NCBI GenBank assembly: GCA_030435675.1
Contig: CM059625.1
Span: 16,864,001 to 16,928,000, forward strand
Direction of reading: 5' to 3'
DNA length: 64,000 nucleotides
Source of the DNA: Steinernema hermaphroditum
Taxonomy: Eukaryota > Nematoda > Chromadorea > Rhabditida > Steinernematidae
The position numbers were made by a program, and so were the translations under genes. Under the pieces are notes generated by a model. The model worked only from the letters and a program-made list of their open reading frames with translations. It was not told the origin of the DNA and made no database searches. Position 1 is the first letter of the stretch. The number at the start of each line of letters is the position of its first letter. Below, piece after piece: positions 1 through 18,233 of the stretch.

Positions 1-662
1 ATAATTCGAAGGATGTGACGGACGGTGAAACGGCAACTGTTGTTGTAAATTTTGAGATAAGCCTTATTGAAATCGGCTATATGCTCCACGATTAGGTCCA
101 GCGTTCGTGGGGTTATATCGCTGTTGTAAATTTCCAGGTTTGAAGGGGCACGCAACGGCAAACAGTTCACGAAAAGACGTTCGATTTCCATACTGTGTTT
201 ACGGGAGTCGCAAATACTGATATCCCCGAAATTGCCTCTGATTCTCTGGATCAAAGCGGCGACCGGCTGCTTCCAACTCTTCAGCGTGCCGATGTACAGA
301 TTCTGAAGTTGCGGAGTGAACGTTGTAGCAGCTAACACAGTATTCAGCTGGTCTTCACTCATAAGAACGTAACCTTTCTCGTCGCACGGTTGAATGTAAA
401 TCGTTCTTCTAGTGACTTTGTCCTTTAAGCGCGAACCTGGGCAGAAGTACTTGTCGAAGTAGTTATTGGGGAACACATGCATCGACAGACGATTTTTCTT
501 CGTGTTCAAGTTGATGTATATTTCGGTCTTCAAAGCTTCTGTCTTCTCAGCGATCGCTTTCCACACGCTATCCTTTCCAAGTGGCACATAGCGCTTGTTC
601 TTGTAGTCCCAGGGCAAGCGCAATACAACATTTTCGATGAACTCGACAGGAACGCTGTCCAT
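1..662 (-). CDS. Nematode-expanded MDSVPxxF family protein, partial (3' end outside window)
   Basis: An uninterrupted reading frame of 220 codons starts at ATG 662 and runs off the window at position 1, so the C-terminus is missing. The protein begins MDSVPVEFIENVVLRLPW. That opening is reminiscent of large lineage-specific nematode families (often loosely annotated as F-box or F-box-associated-like) whose members start MDSVPxxF. I see no clear F-box, signal peptide or membrane segment in the visible part. It looks cytosolic, with mixed charge and several short hydrophobic strand-like stretches. No intron is needed in the visible part. The family resemblance comes from memory of such proteins, not an alignment, and the function is unknown. 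Confidence 0.65.
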   Translation of the reverse strand, partial: MDSVPVEFIENVVLRLPWDYKNKRYVPLGKDSVWKAIAEKTEALKTEIYINLNTKKNRLSMHVFPNNYFDKYFCPGSRLKDKVTRRTIYIQPCDEKGYVLMSEDQLNTVLAATTFTPQLQNLYIGTLKSWKQPVAALIQRIRGNFGDISICDSRKHSMEIERLFVNCLPLRAPSNLEIYNSDITPRTLDLIVEHIADFNKAYLKIYNNSCRFTVRHILRI

Positions 663-3600
663 ACTGGACGTCGAATGGACGAAACAATAACCGAGGTGGG
701 AGGTCGAGGATGGTGTGAATCAAGATTAACACCGCACGTCCGTTCGCGTCATCAAACGTGCGTTAGCTTTCAAGGGATGAGGCGGTATTAAGTGTGATAA
801 TTACGGATGTGCAGCTGCAGCAGAGGGATGCAGCTACCAATTAGCGATGCGGCGGTTAACGCTTAATAATAGCACTGATTTTCAATGTCCACGAGGATTA
901 GTTGGCCAACACAGTGGGCCAACATCGGATGTCTAATCCGCCTATCATTGCGACGACTGACCAGGTGCAACGTACCATAAACCTTAGCAAATGGATTTTG
1001 AATTCAGGGAGATATGCGAATGGCGTTTGCTTTTCGAAATTAGTTGCGGGTCTCAAATGGTAAAATTTTCAATCTTTGACATCATGTCAAGTTGGCACGA
1101 CTTCACGACTTTATTGCGTGATAACGCCTTGCATGACAACGAATTTAAACACAAACAAGGGTCTATTGCAGTCGGCTTAAACTCTGGAGTGGCCTTGATG
1201 TCGAACCGCTCGGTGGCGGTGCGCTCCATGATGCATACGGGAAATGAAAAGGATGCGGCAACGGCACGTTTTCTTCGCGGCCATTTGCGGCACTGCGAAT
1301 GCTTCTGAGCTCGCATACGCTTCGGTTTCTGGTCGGAAAGATGCGTCGTCGCCGGTGGCGGTATTCTTAAAGCGTCAGTGACGTTCATCTGGACTTCTGG
1401 ATTCACAATAATAAATGAGACATATTTCACAATTAAACATTATGTCAAAACTCGTTTATATTCCCGAATTTCTGAAAGGTATTGCACCTTAGTCGTTGTT
1501 TCTGTCCTTCCTTTAGTGAAGCACCCGCATCACACAGCAATCCTATTAGTTTGGATGTTGAGGCGGCGAACAGTCCAATGGCGTCAGGATGGCGGAGCAC
1601 GGCAAACAGGGTGGCTCCCGTTATCCTTGGTATTCGACACCTTTTTTTGGAGCCGGGACGATCATTGTGAACCAGTCACTCAGCTCAGTTCTGAGAGAGC
1701 GCTTGGACGACACGATCAGCCTCTACTTTGCATGACCGAAACAAATTAAAGACACTACCTGAAACAGCTTGTCATGAAAGACCTTATCGTTACACTTATG
1801 TCGATCATACTGGGTAATTTGCACGAGGTAATTTATTGAAATTCCTATTTTACAATCACAAACATCGAAGTGAAATGTACTATGATCCTAGCAATCTTTT
1901 TCTGCAAATAAAATAAGATTGTCAAGTGTAAACAACCGCTGAACGTGCATTCCACATGATCTCCAATCAAAAGTTCATTAATGCTAATATGTTAGCGTTG
2001 GGAAACACCCCCAAGATCCTCATGCATTCTGTCCCTTGGGAAAGTGCAGTTATATAGGAGTGAGTAGGGTATGCGACTCTCGCTTTCAAGTAGTTCGTGG
2101 AGTGCTTATCAGCCGAAATCATTGACTGTAATATGCAGGTAATCTATTGTTGTGGCCAAACATTTAATTTAGACAATAGTGGTAATCAAAATTAGGCTCT
2201 TTCAGTGAGTTCTTATAAGGAGAACTAGATTCATCATCGCAGGCAATTCGAGCTTCTAGCTTGTCCACCACAATAGTAGAAATGGAAGTGCGTTTTAATT
2301 TCACTGTAGTGGTTTCTGAGTGTCTCGCTAAAATCTTGAAGTATTTGAAATCAGAGCCGGGAAAAATCATCCTCACGGTGGTTTATGATCAAGCACCAGA
2401 GGTTAATTTTCATTCACTGTCAAACTAGATTAGCTCGAAACACGCTTGAAATGATACCGGTGTGTAGTTGGTACAACATCTGACTAAACAACCAACGAAC
2501 ATGAACTTCAGTATCATTTTAATCCAAATATGGATGTGTCCTCTTTTTGCCGTTACTCCCACCAACTGACTCCATCAAACGTCATTGGAAGCGATCGCTA
2601 ATTTCCCTCATTAGACCTATTTTTATTTGCATAATTTTGCCTAATCAACGAAAGTGTGCTGCTCACCAAAAGATCAACATACTACTAAAATGCTGATGTC
2701 CGATTTTGCTGATGACGATTTTATGCGAAAAATGCGACAGAGCGCCGTCATGTTTTTATCAGTATTCCGGCGACAGAGTCCTTTGTTGCGTTGAAAATTG
2801 CGTCATTTCGAGCTTCTGTCAAAAAACAAACAGCGCCTGGAAATACTCCCCATGGTCAAAACAGCGCTCTTGGACAATTCTCTCTAATGTGTCAATAAGC
2901 GTTAATGGAGCCAGATTGGTTCACAAACACAAAGTGCTTAATACTTCTTAAGCGATTTGTTTTGGCTCCCTACAAAATACGGGTTGCTACTTCAATGTCA
3001 GCGTATTTGCTACATTGGTCTGATTTCACCACTTGTCGCTATAGCAGAAAACGATATCATTTGTATGTACGATATACGGCAAGTCTGTCAATGCTTATTG
3101 GGTTTAAGATTGCCGTAGACATGGCGTAATTTCTGTCTGTGAGGTTATATTGTTGGGTTTGCCCTTTCAGAAGTGCTTCATCTATTTTGTCGTATTTAGA
3201 GTTTTTCCACTGAACTATAAATATTGCTAAAATGTAATTATCGAAAGTGATAACAGGAGCGTCCACATTCTCTGCGCTACTTCTATCTATAACCCGAAAA
3301 CCTTTGGTGTTGTTACACTCTTACCTGACGCTTTTTTTATGATTTTTCTGTATTTTCAGTTACAAAGGTGTTCAACTGGATTGCTAGATATTACGAGTAG
3401 AATGTGTGTTATTGCAATGCAATGTGTGTTAGTCATACTGTCATTAACCCTTATAATGGCGATGAAGAGCCTGTGCGGTAAAGAACCCACTGATTCTGCT
3501 GAAATTATTGCAAATGACTCTATTTATACTTAGGAAAACGTAGCTCGATATCCAACATTAGACGACAATCTATATGCCACCACGATCCCTAATTTTGAGC

Positions 3601-6600
3601 AAGCTGCATAGGTTAGGCTACCTTTGTGGATTAATCACAAAGTGCAGACTGTCTGCTGACTTTGTACCATGTAATATTAATGATTAAGATTCTATAAAGC
3701 AAGCTCCATTTCGCTTTCCTGTAAATGTCATCTGCCCAGACTCTGCGCAACGATTTAGCTACAAAGTTACTTGTATGGTTTACTAGGTCTACTCATACAT
3801 GATGATATCTCGATACGTTTTAGAAACATCATATGTAGTTTGGGAAACTGGGGCTATTGCATGTTTCTATCAAGTTCGACGAACACTTTGGTTGCACTAG
3901 TGATATCATTCAACGCTTTCGAAACATGTGCTCCTGTCAATATACTCGGTCGAAGTGAAACAAAAGACATTTGAAGAAATCAATAACAGAATTAGTTCAA
4001 CCCTTGTGGGCTCGTCAGCTGTAACGGTACTTCATGTTATCGAGTGTTTCGCCCTTTGAGGTAGCGTGCGAAGAGTTTCCAAATCGTTCAGGAACCCAAG
4101 GAAAGCGTAAATTTCGCGTATACTTGGTGTTGCTTTTGTTTCGTGAAGGCAATTTAATTGTAATTCTCATTTCTATATTTATGTCAATTACTCTTGTCCA
4201 AAACGGAAAGTCAGTCATTTTGCGCGCCGTGTAGACAAAACATCCTCTTCTCTATCGATCTCCTGTGATTCAGTCGCCATCTTCTCCCTCTCTCTCACAC
4301 AAAAATGCTCTTGCCAGGCATTTTCTAGCGGAAAAAATGCTCTTCTAAGGCATTTTCTAACGGTTTTTCTGTTCCTTTTTTTTTCCAGTGAGTCACATAT
4401 GTCCAAAAATTACAAAATAAATAACGCTTATAGTGACGTATGATTGAATTATGTATGGACACATTGGGGTAATATTGCGTCTTCCTTTTCTTACCGGCCC
4501 TGCAATAACTGTTTTAGGTAACCTTTGGAAGTGATCTAATAAGTACTCATTGGGCAATTCCCTCTCATGAACAGTGTCTCGTGTTCGTGCGTTCTGACTG
4601 AAATATGTCTGCATCTAACTAATTTTTTCTCCAGGCATACCTTGATATAATGACGAGAAAGTGACTACTAGTTGCGTACTCCAATTAGCCTCGTTCCCCT
4701 AACATAAGCACCGGAAAGGACAGATTACAGTCCTTGCGTTATAGTGCATCGGTATCCGCACTGCTTTTATTTATTCATACCTGAGGGTTCCTAAAAATCG
4801 GATAGTGATGTAAAGGCACTTCCGCATTGAATGACGTAAGATATCACTGCGATGCTTACATCCTGTTGTGATCGACTTTCATGCAGAGAGCCTTCTCTGA
4901 AAGATTTATCCATAGGGAAGGATGGTTTTGACTTTCACTTGCCATCTTCTTAAATGCACTTGTTCGGCCATCTACTCAGCTTATCTGTTAGGCGTCTTCA
5001 GCACAACAACTGACGGCGTTCAAAGAAATTATTATGTTCTTCGAATGTGACTACAAAAAAGAGAACATTAGTTAAATATGAAGCCTTCAATCTTTGGGCT
5101 TCGGGGCGTATAATCAATCAACATTTTTCCGAGTTTTGGTATGATATTTTAGTAGTAGGATCGTTTATGCTCTGATGGCTAAGGCCCTCTCGATAGAGGA
5201 ACACATACTTAAGACGCAATTCAAGCACTATTGTCTAAGACAGTGCCAAGCGCTATTCATGTATCCCGCTGTGATTCACTTTCCCTCTGTGGGAAAAGCA
5301 CGTCAAAAACATCGATACATGTTGCTTATAAGGCACGACTGGCGCCGGCTCCAGCACACCTGATGGCTTCCATAAGCCGTCCGTGCGTCCGACAGTGTGT
5401 ACTCTTTATTGCACCACGACGTGCTTCGTTTGGAAGTTGCCCCATCCACGGGCACAGTAGTGATCTATAAAGGCGCTATTTCGGAAATGAGATGTCGCGA
5501 CGCCTAATGTGATAAGTGAAAAGTACGTAAATGAAGAAGAACATGTTTTGGGAGTTGCAGGTTCGACGAGTAAGTACTACTCTCTCACCCCTTTTTCTTG
5601 CTTGCTTTTATCGCTCTGTTGTTCAAAAATTGTTTTGTGCCGCGCTGAACGGCGTTATATAATTTTTTGATTTTAGAGGAGCTCCTATGTAACTTCATTT
5701 CCTTTAACGCATTTGGCTGACCATGAAAAGAATTTCCACAAGGGTGCGCGCGTCATCCAACTCTCCGTAAGCTGCGATGTCTAGAAGCACCGCTTTTGGG
5801 CTTGGCCGTCCCGATGAGGCCAGGTTGTCTGCGTCGTGTTGTTTTTTAAGGCGTTCCCAGCTTTTTGAGGAAATGCACTCTGGCCTAGCCATTTTGTTAC
5901 AGACTCTTTTCGATGCCGGCCTCTTAATTGTTGAGTAGGGGCCTGTGAACACGACCGCCGCTTCCCCTCGCAATTACAGGAAGCTCCATAAGCGCACGTT
6001 CTTCTCTCATTTAACAACTTACGTAGCAAGGAGCAGTGTTGCGTGACGCGCTTTGACGCCTCGTCGAAAGATGATATTATGCAGCTCGTCTCAAATGTTT
6101 AATTTTGGATACGACGCCATTCATGTTCATTACCGAGCTCATGTTATCGTATTAGCAGAATGAGGAAAAAAACATCTCATTTTCTGACAACTGACTACCT
6201 GTGCGAACAATAAGTTATGTGACCGAAAGCAACGAACTCTCACGGTTTTAATTAACGCGTTCTAGAAAACACCCAAGGCGATTTCGCCAGATTGCTTCTT
6301 CGTCTTCTCCGCCGGCTCAGAGATTCTTTTGTTTGTCCTCCGTTCTCCCCCTTAACATTCGTCCGCATCCGGGACGCATGTAACTCCGGCCATATTCAAT
6401 TTAGCCACTTAATCATTAATCTGCTAGGCCTGTCAACTCATTAATCCACCTTAATCACTCACGTACAACGAACCGATCTTGGGTGCATGCTGCGTTGCAT
6501 GCGGGGCCAAGTTGACGAGCGCAAGACGCATTTTTTCGTGTCTTTCAATTGCAACGACTTTCGGGCTCTGTGCATTCCAAATTGCACTTAGAGGCCAGTA

Positions 6601-9600
6601 CGAAGCACATAATTGCTTCAGTTAAGTTGCCGTTCCTGCCCTCAAATCGCTTGATTCGTAATTTGAATAATGATTTAAAAGGGGAGAGCAGTATCTTCTC
6701 TGGTTATTTGTACTTCGTATGTACATGCATGCAGGCTCACGTACGCGCTCGGCCAGGGTCTCTCGGATGTCCGCAAAATCCGCTTTTGAACACGGACTAA
6801 TTAAATTGAGATCGCGACACGTCAAGAACGGACTGCATTCTGGCCGTTTTAACAATTATTGCAATCGTAAATCACGGCACACTTTGTGCTTCTGCTATAT
6901 TTCTGGCCCTGTATGTTACATGTGCTGCTTTGGCGTCGCTTCCTGTGCCTGCCACGTGCCCCCTATTCGGGAAGTGCGTGTCCTTAAGGCGGTGATTATG
7001 CGCGTTTGCCGGCTAATTTGGCAACCGCCGTTTAACTGAATGCACAATTACAGGAATGTGAAATACTCTCAGCTGCATCACCAACCGGCACACCCAAAAT
7101 TGCTTATTTTTCGTCACAAAAAGCTACTTCAATTTCGACGTTTGCCGATCGCTCCCTGTCGCCAGAAACCATGAAGTTCCGTTCACTTGCGTTGAGTCTC
7201 CGCGTTTTTGGAGTTCGTCGCCTTGGACGTGTCCAAACTCCCGATGAGGTATGTTGACATCACCACACACACGCGCTTTCAATAGCACATTAAAACATCT
7301 GCTCTTAATAATGAATGTGTTTCGACTCAAATAACATCGCTATTTGAGAGCCATTTCATAAATTCCACGGCATGCGGCTATTTAGTTTAGGACTCAATCT
7401 CTTCCGCACTGTCCACCCAAAAACGTGCGATGCGACATAACTCTTCCTCCAGCCACTCTTTCCCCTTGCGCTGCTCCTCTCTCTCATTATTGACTGAGAG
7501 AGAGTGTTGGGAGTATAAGCAAAGAGACCGAGAAACAATCGTCTCGGCAAACGGTGAGCGGCGACGAGAGGTCTCCGACGGTGCACGCAACATTGCTGCG
7601 AACTTTCGCCCCCCGTATACGATGACATCGCACGCATACCATCATCGATCATCCCGCTTAGGGGTGGTCAAAGTAAGCGGGTACCACAGATACATGTATA
7701 CACACGTGTAAACAGCAAGTGAAACGGGCTCCGATGGTTTTTCCCGAAAATTAAGTTAACGAAAAATACGCTTTACAATCAAGTTGAGAAGAGGTCCACC
7801 GTCTCGCGGCAGTTCGTCGCCGCTCAAGACTTCTCACACTGTTGTATACCACCACCATCGCCAGCACCACAGCGCAGCAGCAACAGCAGCAGCACGAGTT
7901 GGCGTCTGTCTTCTCGTGCCCGATTAATAGGTCGCAACGCAGCTGTGTTGATGGTGCCTTTCGTCTAAGTTTTTGATCTTTGCCTGCACTCTTCAAAGGG
8001 CCGTTCGAGATCCGTCGTTGAACCATGATGGTTTGCAGTTCGATCGTGCCGACTCTCGTCTTACTTTGTAAAGTCCACTTACTGCGAGTCGCTTCAAATC
8101 CTTCACTATCATTTCTTCAGCAAACATCTCAAGTCTTCTGCGCGACTGTTTACAACAGGTCGCCATCTGCCATTTGCAAAACAGAAGCCTACTGTTCCTT
8201 GTTCTATTCGATCGTCGGGCTGCCGCTCTGTTTAACTGATTTCATGGGCGTTTAGTAAAGTGTTTTATTTGCTTAGGCTCATCTATGGGCGTCGACTTAT
8301 TAGGTTGCATGCCTATTGAAACGCTAATTCGGTTTTGAGGGCGCTTTTTTCGTCTATTAAGAGGAAGTGGAGTAAAACTGATTAAAATGGGTTTCCTTCG
8401 GAACGAGTACACATGGCCTGATTGTAATGTGAAACTATTAAAACATTTGTTACTGAACTGCGTTCCGGGATGAAGGAAAAGCCATAACGGCTAGGGTTCA
8501 GTTTTGTAGCGCAGTACAAGTGGCTTATCAAAACAGCTATTTTAGATAATTGCATGACACAAATACGCTGCGTATGACACTTTGCTTGTAGAAGTGAGCT
8601 CACTCACCTATCTTGCCTTTATCTGCAGCTAATTGGCACTGTATCGTTCGAATCCTATGTTATATGTATTCTGATCACACGTGCTTATCTCTTGCCAATT
8701 ATTGCAGAATCATAGTAATTACACACAGACTAATTGGCTGAAATGAGCGGTAGCCTTTTATCGCTCGTAGATGATTAGCACGCAGATAACGGGAGTGTAA
8801 GCTGCGAAATTGTTATTTTAACTGCCGTAGGGACCCATCGGCAACACAACCATTGGAAAAATGTGCTGGAGCATGTTCTGAATGTGCCTGTTTACAATAG
8901 CTTTCTTACAGTACCACAAACTAACACTATGTTTTCACTGTATTCTCTGTACACGACTGACCGCCCCAAACAGGAGCTTGTTTTCGAGTATTAAATTAAA
9001 GGCCGTTGCTCACGATTGTTTTTCCGCCTCCTTTTTCATCTGCCGAAAATTGAGCGTCATTGCATGAGTCTAGCTTGATTCGCATAACGGAGCCGACACT
9101 GTCTGGACTCGTTTTTCATTTTACGTATGAAGTAGATTGAAGTAATTGGACAGCAGTAGTTTAACGTGACTGTGTTTGCCGTTTTTAAGCTTTGCGGAAA
9201 ACTAGGGAGTATTTACAACAGTGATTTCGGAGTCCGAAAAAGTGGGTTCCTGTCTTTCGTACGCCGTTGACAAAGTAAACGCAACAACCGCAACGAACTA
9301 TAATTTAAAATGATGACTGATCGCAGACTGACTTTTTCTTGTACAACTGCCCGCACTTTAAGCCGCTACATTAATCTTGTCCGACCTTTGTTGTGGCTGC
9401 TTCCCCACTGTGTCTACGACATACGGACGATGGGTAGAACTTTTTAAAAAACGATTGTGTAATAGGGAAGATGTTCATTTATGACAACGGTGTAGCCTGA
9501 AAGCAGTGTAATTATTGTTGTTTTTATGGTCGTTTTTCAGCTGCTTAAATAAGTGCGTTCGCTTAGTGATACATAAGGAATAATAGCCCGCCTGTCACTG

Positions 9601-12600
9601 ATTATATGGAACGCAATGTTTTTCTCGCCACATATTTGAACCTTTAAGATTAGTGTTTATTATATTTGATCGAAATGAATCCAAAGTGTGGTCACTTTTG
9701 TCAGATTTCTCGGTTGAAGAAATGACGCACACTACTTTTGTACTTTGTCTGTCGAAGCAGTCTTTATCCTTTAATCCAACACCACAACAAAAGCCAAATC
9801 AACGTTGTAAGAAGGCAGCCTATAAAGCCCATCTTCTTTTTCTCAGTTTGATAACTTAAAAGTGAAGGTTTGATATGGCTGAAGATTAGATCTTCTGTTT
9901 CTCTGTAGTTGGAAGTTTCGTCGCTGATCGCCGCCAATTTCCCAAAAATAGCGACTGTGTTTTTGGAGCATCTTGACCGTCGATCTTGACCCTTATTACT
10001 GGCACAATAATTGTCACGTTCCAGTCGGTCGTGGCTCTTTGTAGTATCATTTATGTTGAGTTGGTTAACAGGCACTGTTTTTTGTTACAAATTTTGCCTT
10101 GGAACAGCTGTAACGTACGTTCATAATTATGAGAAGCAGGAGTTCTTGGGTGCCGAATAGGAAATCTTCGAAATCGTACAAGGAAGACAGGTATTCCGGA
10201 CGAATGCACAACTCACATTTCGGTTGAGTGAGAAATACAAAACGGCTGTATTTAGTGGCGAGATATTACACAAAAAAAACCGTTTGTTACAAATTGTCAT
10301 TTTCAGTAATCAGCATTTAGCGCTTCTTAATTTATGGGTTTCCAATGCCGCATATCCTAATTGATTTCCCTCTCCTTTGTCTGATTATCGCACAAGTGGG
10401 CCATCTCATTTGTGCCTCACGGCGAGCAGCCACATTTCAGCCTCATTCTAGGCACAGAATTAGAATGTTGCATTTTTGAAAGGCATTAAGAAGGGTGCTG
10501 CTCACTTCCTGCCGGAATATGCAATTCGCGTTTATGAATGACAAATGTCATCATGGGAAGGCGCGGGAAAAAAACTTGAATTTTGTCAAAAGAAATTGGA
10601 ACTTCGTATTTCATCTCTAATCGCCCTGTTTTTTCGCTCACTCTCCCCTTCTTGTCGCATCGAAAAGTTCCTAATAGCCCCCAAATTGATGGAAGTTCGC
10701 CATTTGTTCCAATTACGGCGACAAATGCGGCAGTGTGCAAATTACTGCATAATGATTGTCGGCGGCTTGATGGATGTCGCCGCGATTTGCGCAGACATCG
10801 AAAACAGTCTATGCGCGGGTGCTACTCAAAAACACGTGTTGTCAGCGGCAAAACGGTAACGACACATTCCGAAAATTATTCTCTTTTCGCGCTTGCATGT
10901 GAAAGTGGGTGCGATTCAGCGTCGCTCCACCGACGGCATTGTCCAAAGAAGAAGAAAAGAGGGAAGCCGGGAAGATCTGCAGTTAAGTGAAGATGAATAC
11001 TTAGCTCCTATCTTTCCCCACTTATGTTGTTCGCATATGTGCATATATGTACGCGAGTGAAGCGTTGTCCCGTTGTCGCCCGTCGCCATCGTGTAGTTGT
11101 CTTCTTCTCCTTCCATTCCAAAATCTACTCCTTCTCGACTTCCAGCTCGTGTTTATTGATCATAGTTCAAAGTGCACGGCGATTCTCGCGCTTTGCGCGC
11201 GCGCTCCTTCTTGCGCACTTCCAGTTATTATCGGCGCGAAAAACGTTTCCTGAGCGTCTGCGTTAGTTGCATTTTTTAAATTTGCATTTTTGCTCTCATC
11301 TTCATGATGTTTATCAAGTGCGAACGCTCTATCATATATAATAATACAAAGAAACCTGTTGAGAGAATTGTTGAGCATACTTTACTTTGGCGCCCGACAA
11401 GTAATTCAATAATATGTTGGGTCTTCTTAGGTTTTGGGGTGCTTTGTAGGCCGCAACATGAGTTGAGGAACTCCGCTGTTGATCTATATGCATTGTTGTT
11501 TGTATATTTAGAGGCAAAGGTTCAGAAAAGAGATCAGTTCGCAATGGTAAAGCATACACTGCGGTCGCCTCAGCATTGGACAAATTGAGGATTAAGTTAT
11601 GATTAACTGTTATGATAAAGATCGAAGCCGTATTTCTATAATGTAACTGCTCTAGGCACATTTTTTGGCCGTCTTAATGGCTTGACCCAGATGGAAACTA
11701 AAACACAGTTGAAGGCCGCAAATTTTCAGTGAATTGCAATACGATATGATCCAGCGATTTTTTTATCTGCTCGGTGTTCTGTTGCTAATGGCCTTTGTGG
11801 CACATTCGCTAATTGCAGCCTCACAATGGTGACGATTGGCCGCCGTTCGCCATCGGCGACGCCGCAACGTTTATGTCATATTATACACTTAATTAGTTGC
11901 AATTTCCGTTCGTCTCTACTCCCGCACACATGCACAAAAAGACGCGAAAGAAGTAAGATGCGGCGGATGGGGGGTGGATGGGGGAGGAGGAGGAGGCGGA
12001 AGATCAAGTAGTTCATCGGCCGTCGCATATCCGGCAGCCGGACGACGATCAACACACACGCGCACACATAACCAATTTTCGTCAATTCTCCAACTTATAC
12101 AATTTAATTTTCTAAGCGCCAAAACGTTTCTCATATAAGGAGGACGTCGGCTCGTGCGGAATCCGCTGCTCTGTCCACCGCTGGCGTCGACCTGACAAAC
12201 GCGAAAATCCCATTTGTCGGCATCCCCCGCGTTTGCGTTCTTCTTCTTGCGCTTCTTGTTCGCTTAACATTTCGTGTAAAGTGCTTTTCGGTGCTGAATG
12301 CAGTGCCGTACTTCAACGGGATAGTACACGAGTTAGAAGAGGCGCGCCATAAAAAATGCGGTGTGTAAATTGGCTTTGTGTCGCTCTCGCGCGAAATGTA
12401 TTTTTCGCGCGTTCGGTTACCGGCCACCGCTCGACATTACATACATGTGTGTATATCTAATTTGCAGAAGTGTTTTTGTCTTCATCCACATAGGGATGCC
12501 GAATTTATTAAGTGCTGTGGTTGTTGCCTATCGCCAAGACTGGAAGCATTCATAGACGGTGGAAACAAAGTGACTTTTTCCGCCCAGGTGTTCGCATTTT

Positions 12601-13046
12601 TTTGTGTCAAGTGAAATTCAATGTCACCATGCCCCCATTAGCACCCTCTCTTTTGGGCATATTAGGGCTGCGCGAAATTTATTACAATTCGAAGCCGGAT
12701 GGTGGGAGAAAGGAGCTTTGCCATGGCTGTCGGCTTGTGGTGATGTGCGCAATATTGTCGCGACAAGGTGCTATTAATGCGCTTAATCGAGATAGAATGG
12801 ATAGGACGCGCACATGAATGGCACTTTGACTTCGCCGGCCTTCGATGACGCGTAGATGACTGCTAATCTTGGGCTCAGCGGCTAAGGCACACGCGCAAAG
12901 AACGGAAAAGGCGTGGTCCAACGGCACACGATCACGCATCCGTCAAAACTATAAACAACAATTGTCGCAATTATTCATTCATTTCTATATTAACATCTCG
13001 CATATGCAATTATGACGTGACAGCACTGACCTTTTTATCCTTTCAG
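663..13046. other. Gene-poor 12.4-kb stretch, possible upstream region of the PKC gene
   Basis: No reading frame here is convincing on either strand. The open frames are short, overlap on both strands and lack conserved motifs. Visible structure is limited to a 31-bp tandem repeat near 4301, a short CAG-rich run near 7870-7895 and a G/A-rich tract near 11960-12000. The segments at about 7.4-8.0 kb and 10.5-12.9 kb are more GC-rich and CpG-rich than their surroundings. They may be promoter or 5' exon territory of the kinase gene that starts at 13047. This is inference; no upstream exon could be identified. Confidence 0.5.
4301..4363. repeat. Two-copy 31-bp tandem repeat
   Basis: Two adjacent copies (about 4301-4331 and 4333-4363) share an AAAATGCTCTT start, a GGCATTTTCTA middle and a CGG end, with a few differences. 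Each copy contains a short inverted pair AATGC/GCATT able to form a small hairpin. No function is apparent. Confidence 0.6.
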
Positions 13047-17845
<4,799 letters not shown>

Positions 17846-18227
17846 AATGATCCGTATTTAAACGGCTATTTTAAACTACTCAACTACGAAACAACGGGTC
17901 TTCAAGCGCTGAGGCGCAAAAGAACGGAGTAGGTCGATTCGGAAATGAAGCCTCCATTAGAAAAGAATACTTCAGCTTAGAATTTTGTAAATTTATTTAA
18001 CAGATTGTCACTAGTGTACTTAGAGTCTGTGGTAGCCGAAATATTTAAGTGATGTAATGTGTTTCCAGTTTCATCTCTCCCCTACTGGCATGTTCACTTG
18101 TGTAATTCATATTTTCCATTCCTCTACAGTTGATCACTTTGACAACCTTATGTCCCTTTCACAAGAAAACTCTTAATTCCGACGCGATTCACTGTGTTTA
18201 TGGATCTTGAACTGTCTGATGTTGCAT

Positions 18228-18233
18228 AATAAA
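18228..18233 (+). promoter_or_regulatory. AATAAA polyadenylation signal of the PKC gene
   Basis: AATAAA lies about 385 bp after the kinase stop codon at 17843-17845, followed by a TG-rich stretch. It is the first canonical AATAAA after the stop that I see, so the 3' UTR would be about 400 bp. Confidence 0.6.

Noticed and set aside
5704..6029. Minus-strand frames of 89 and 82 codons
   Set aside because: Compositionally plausible but unsupported by splice sites, motif or neighbours.
7866..7895. CAG-repeat run as a polyglutamine coding exon
   Set aside because: Short, no open frame of useful length with splice signals around it.
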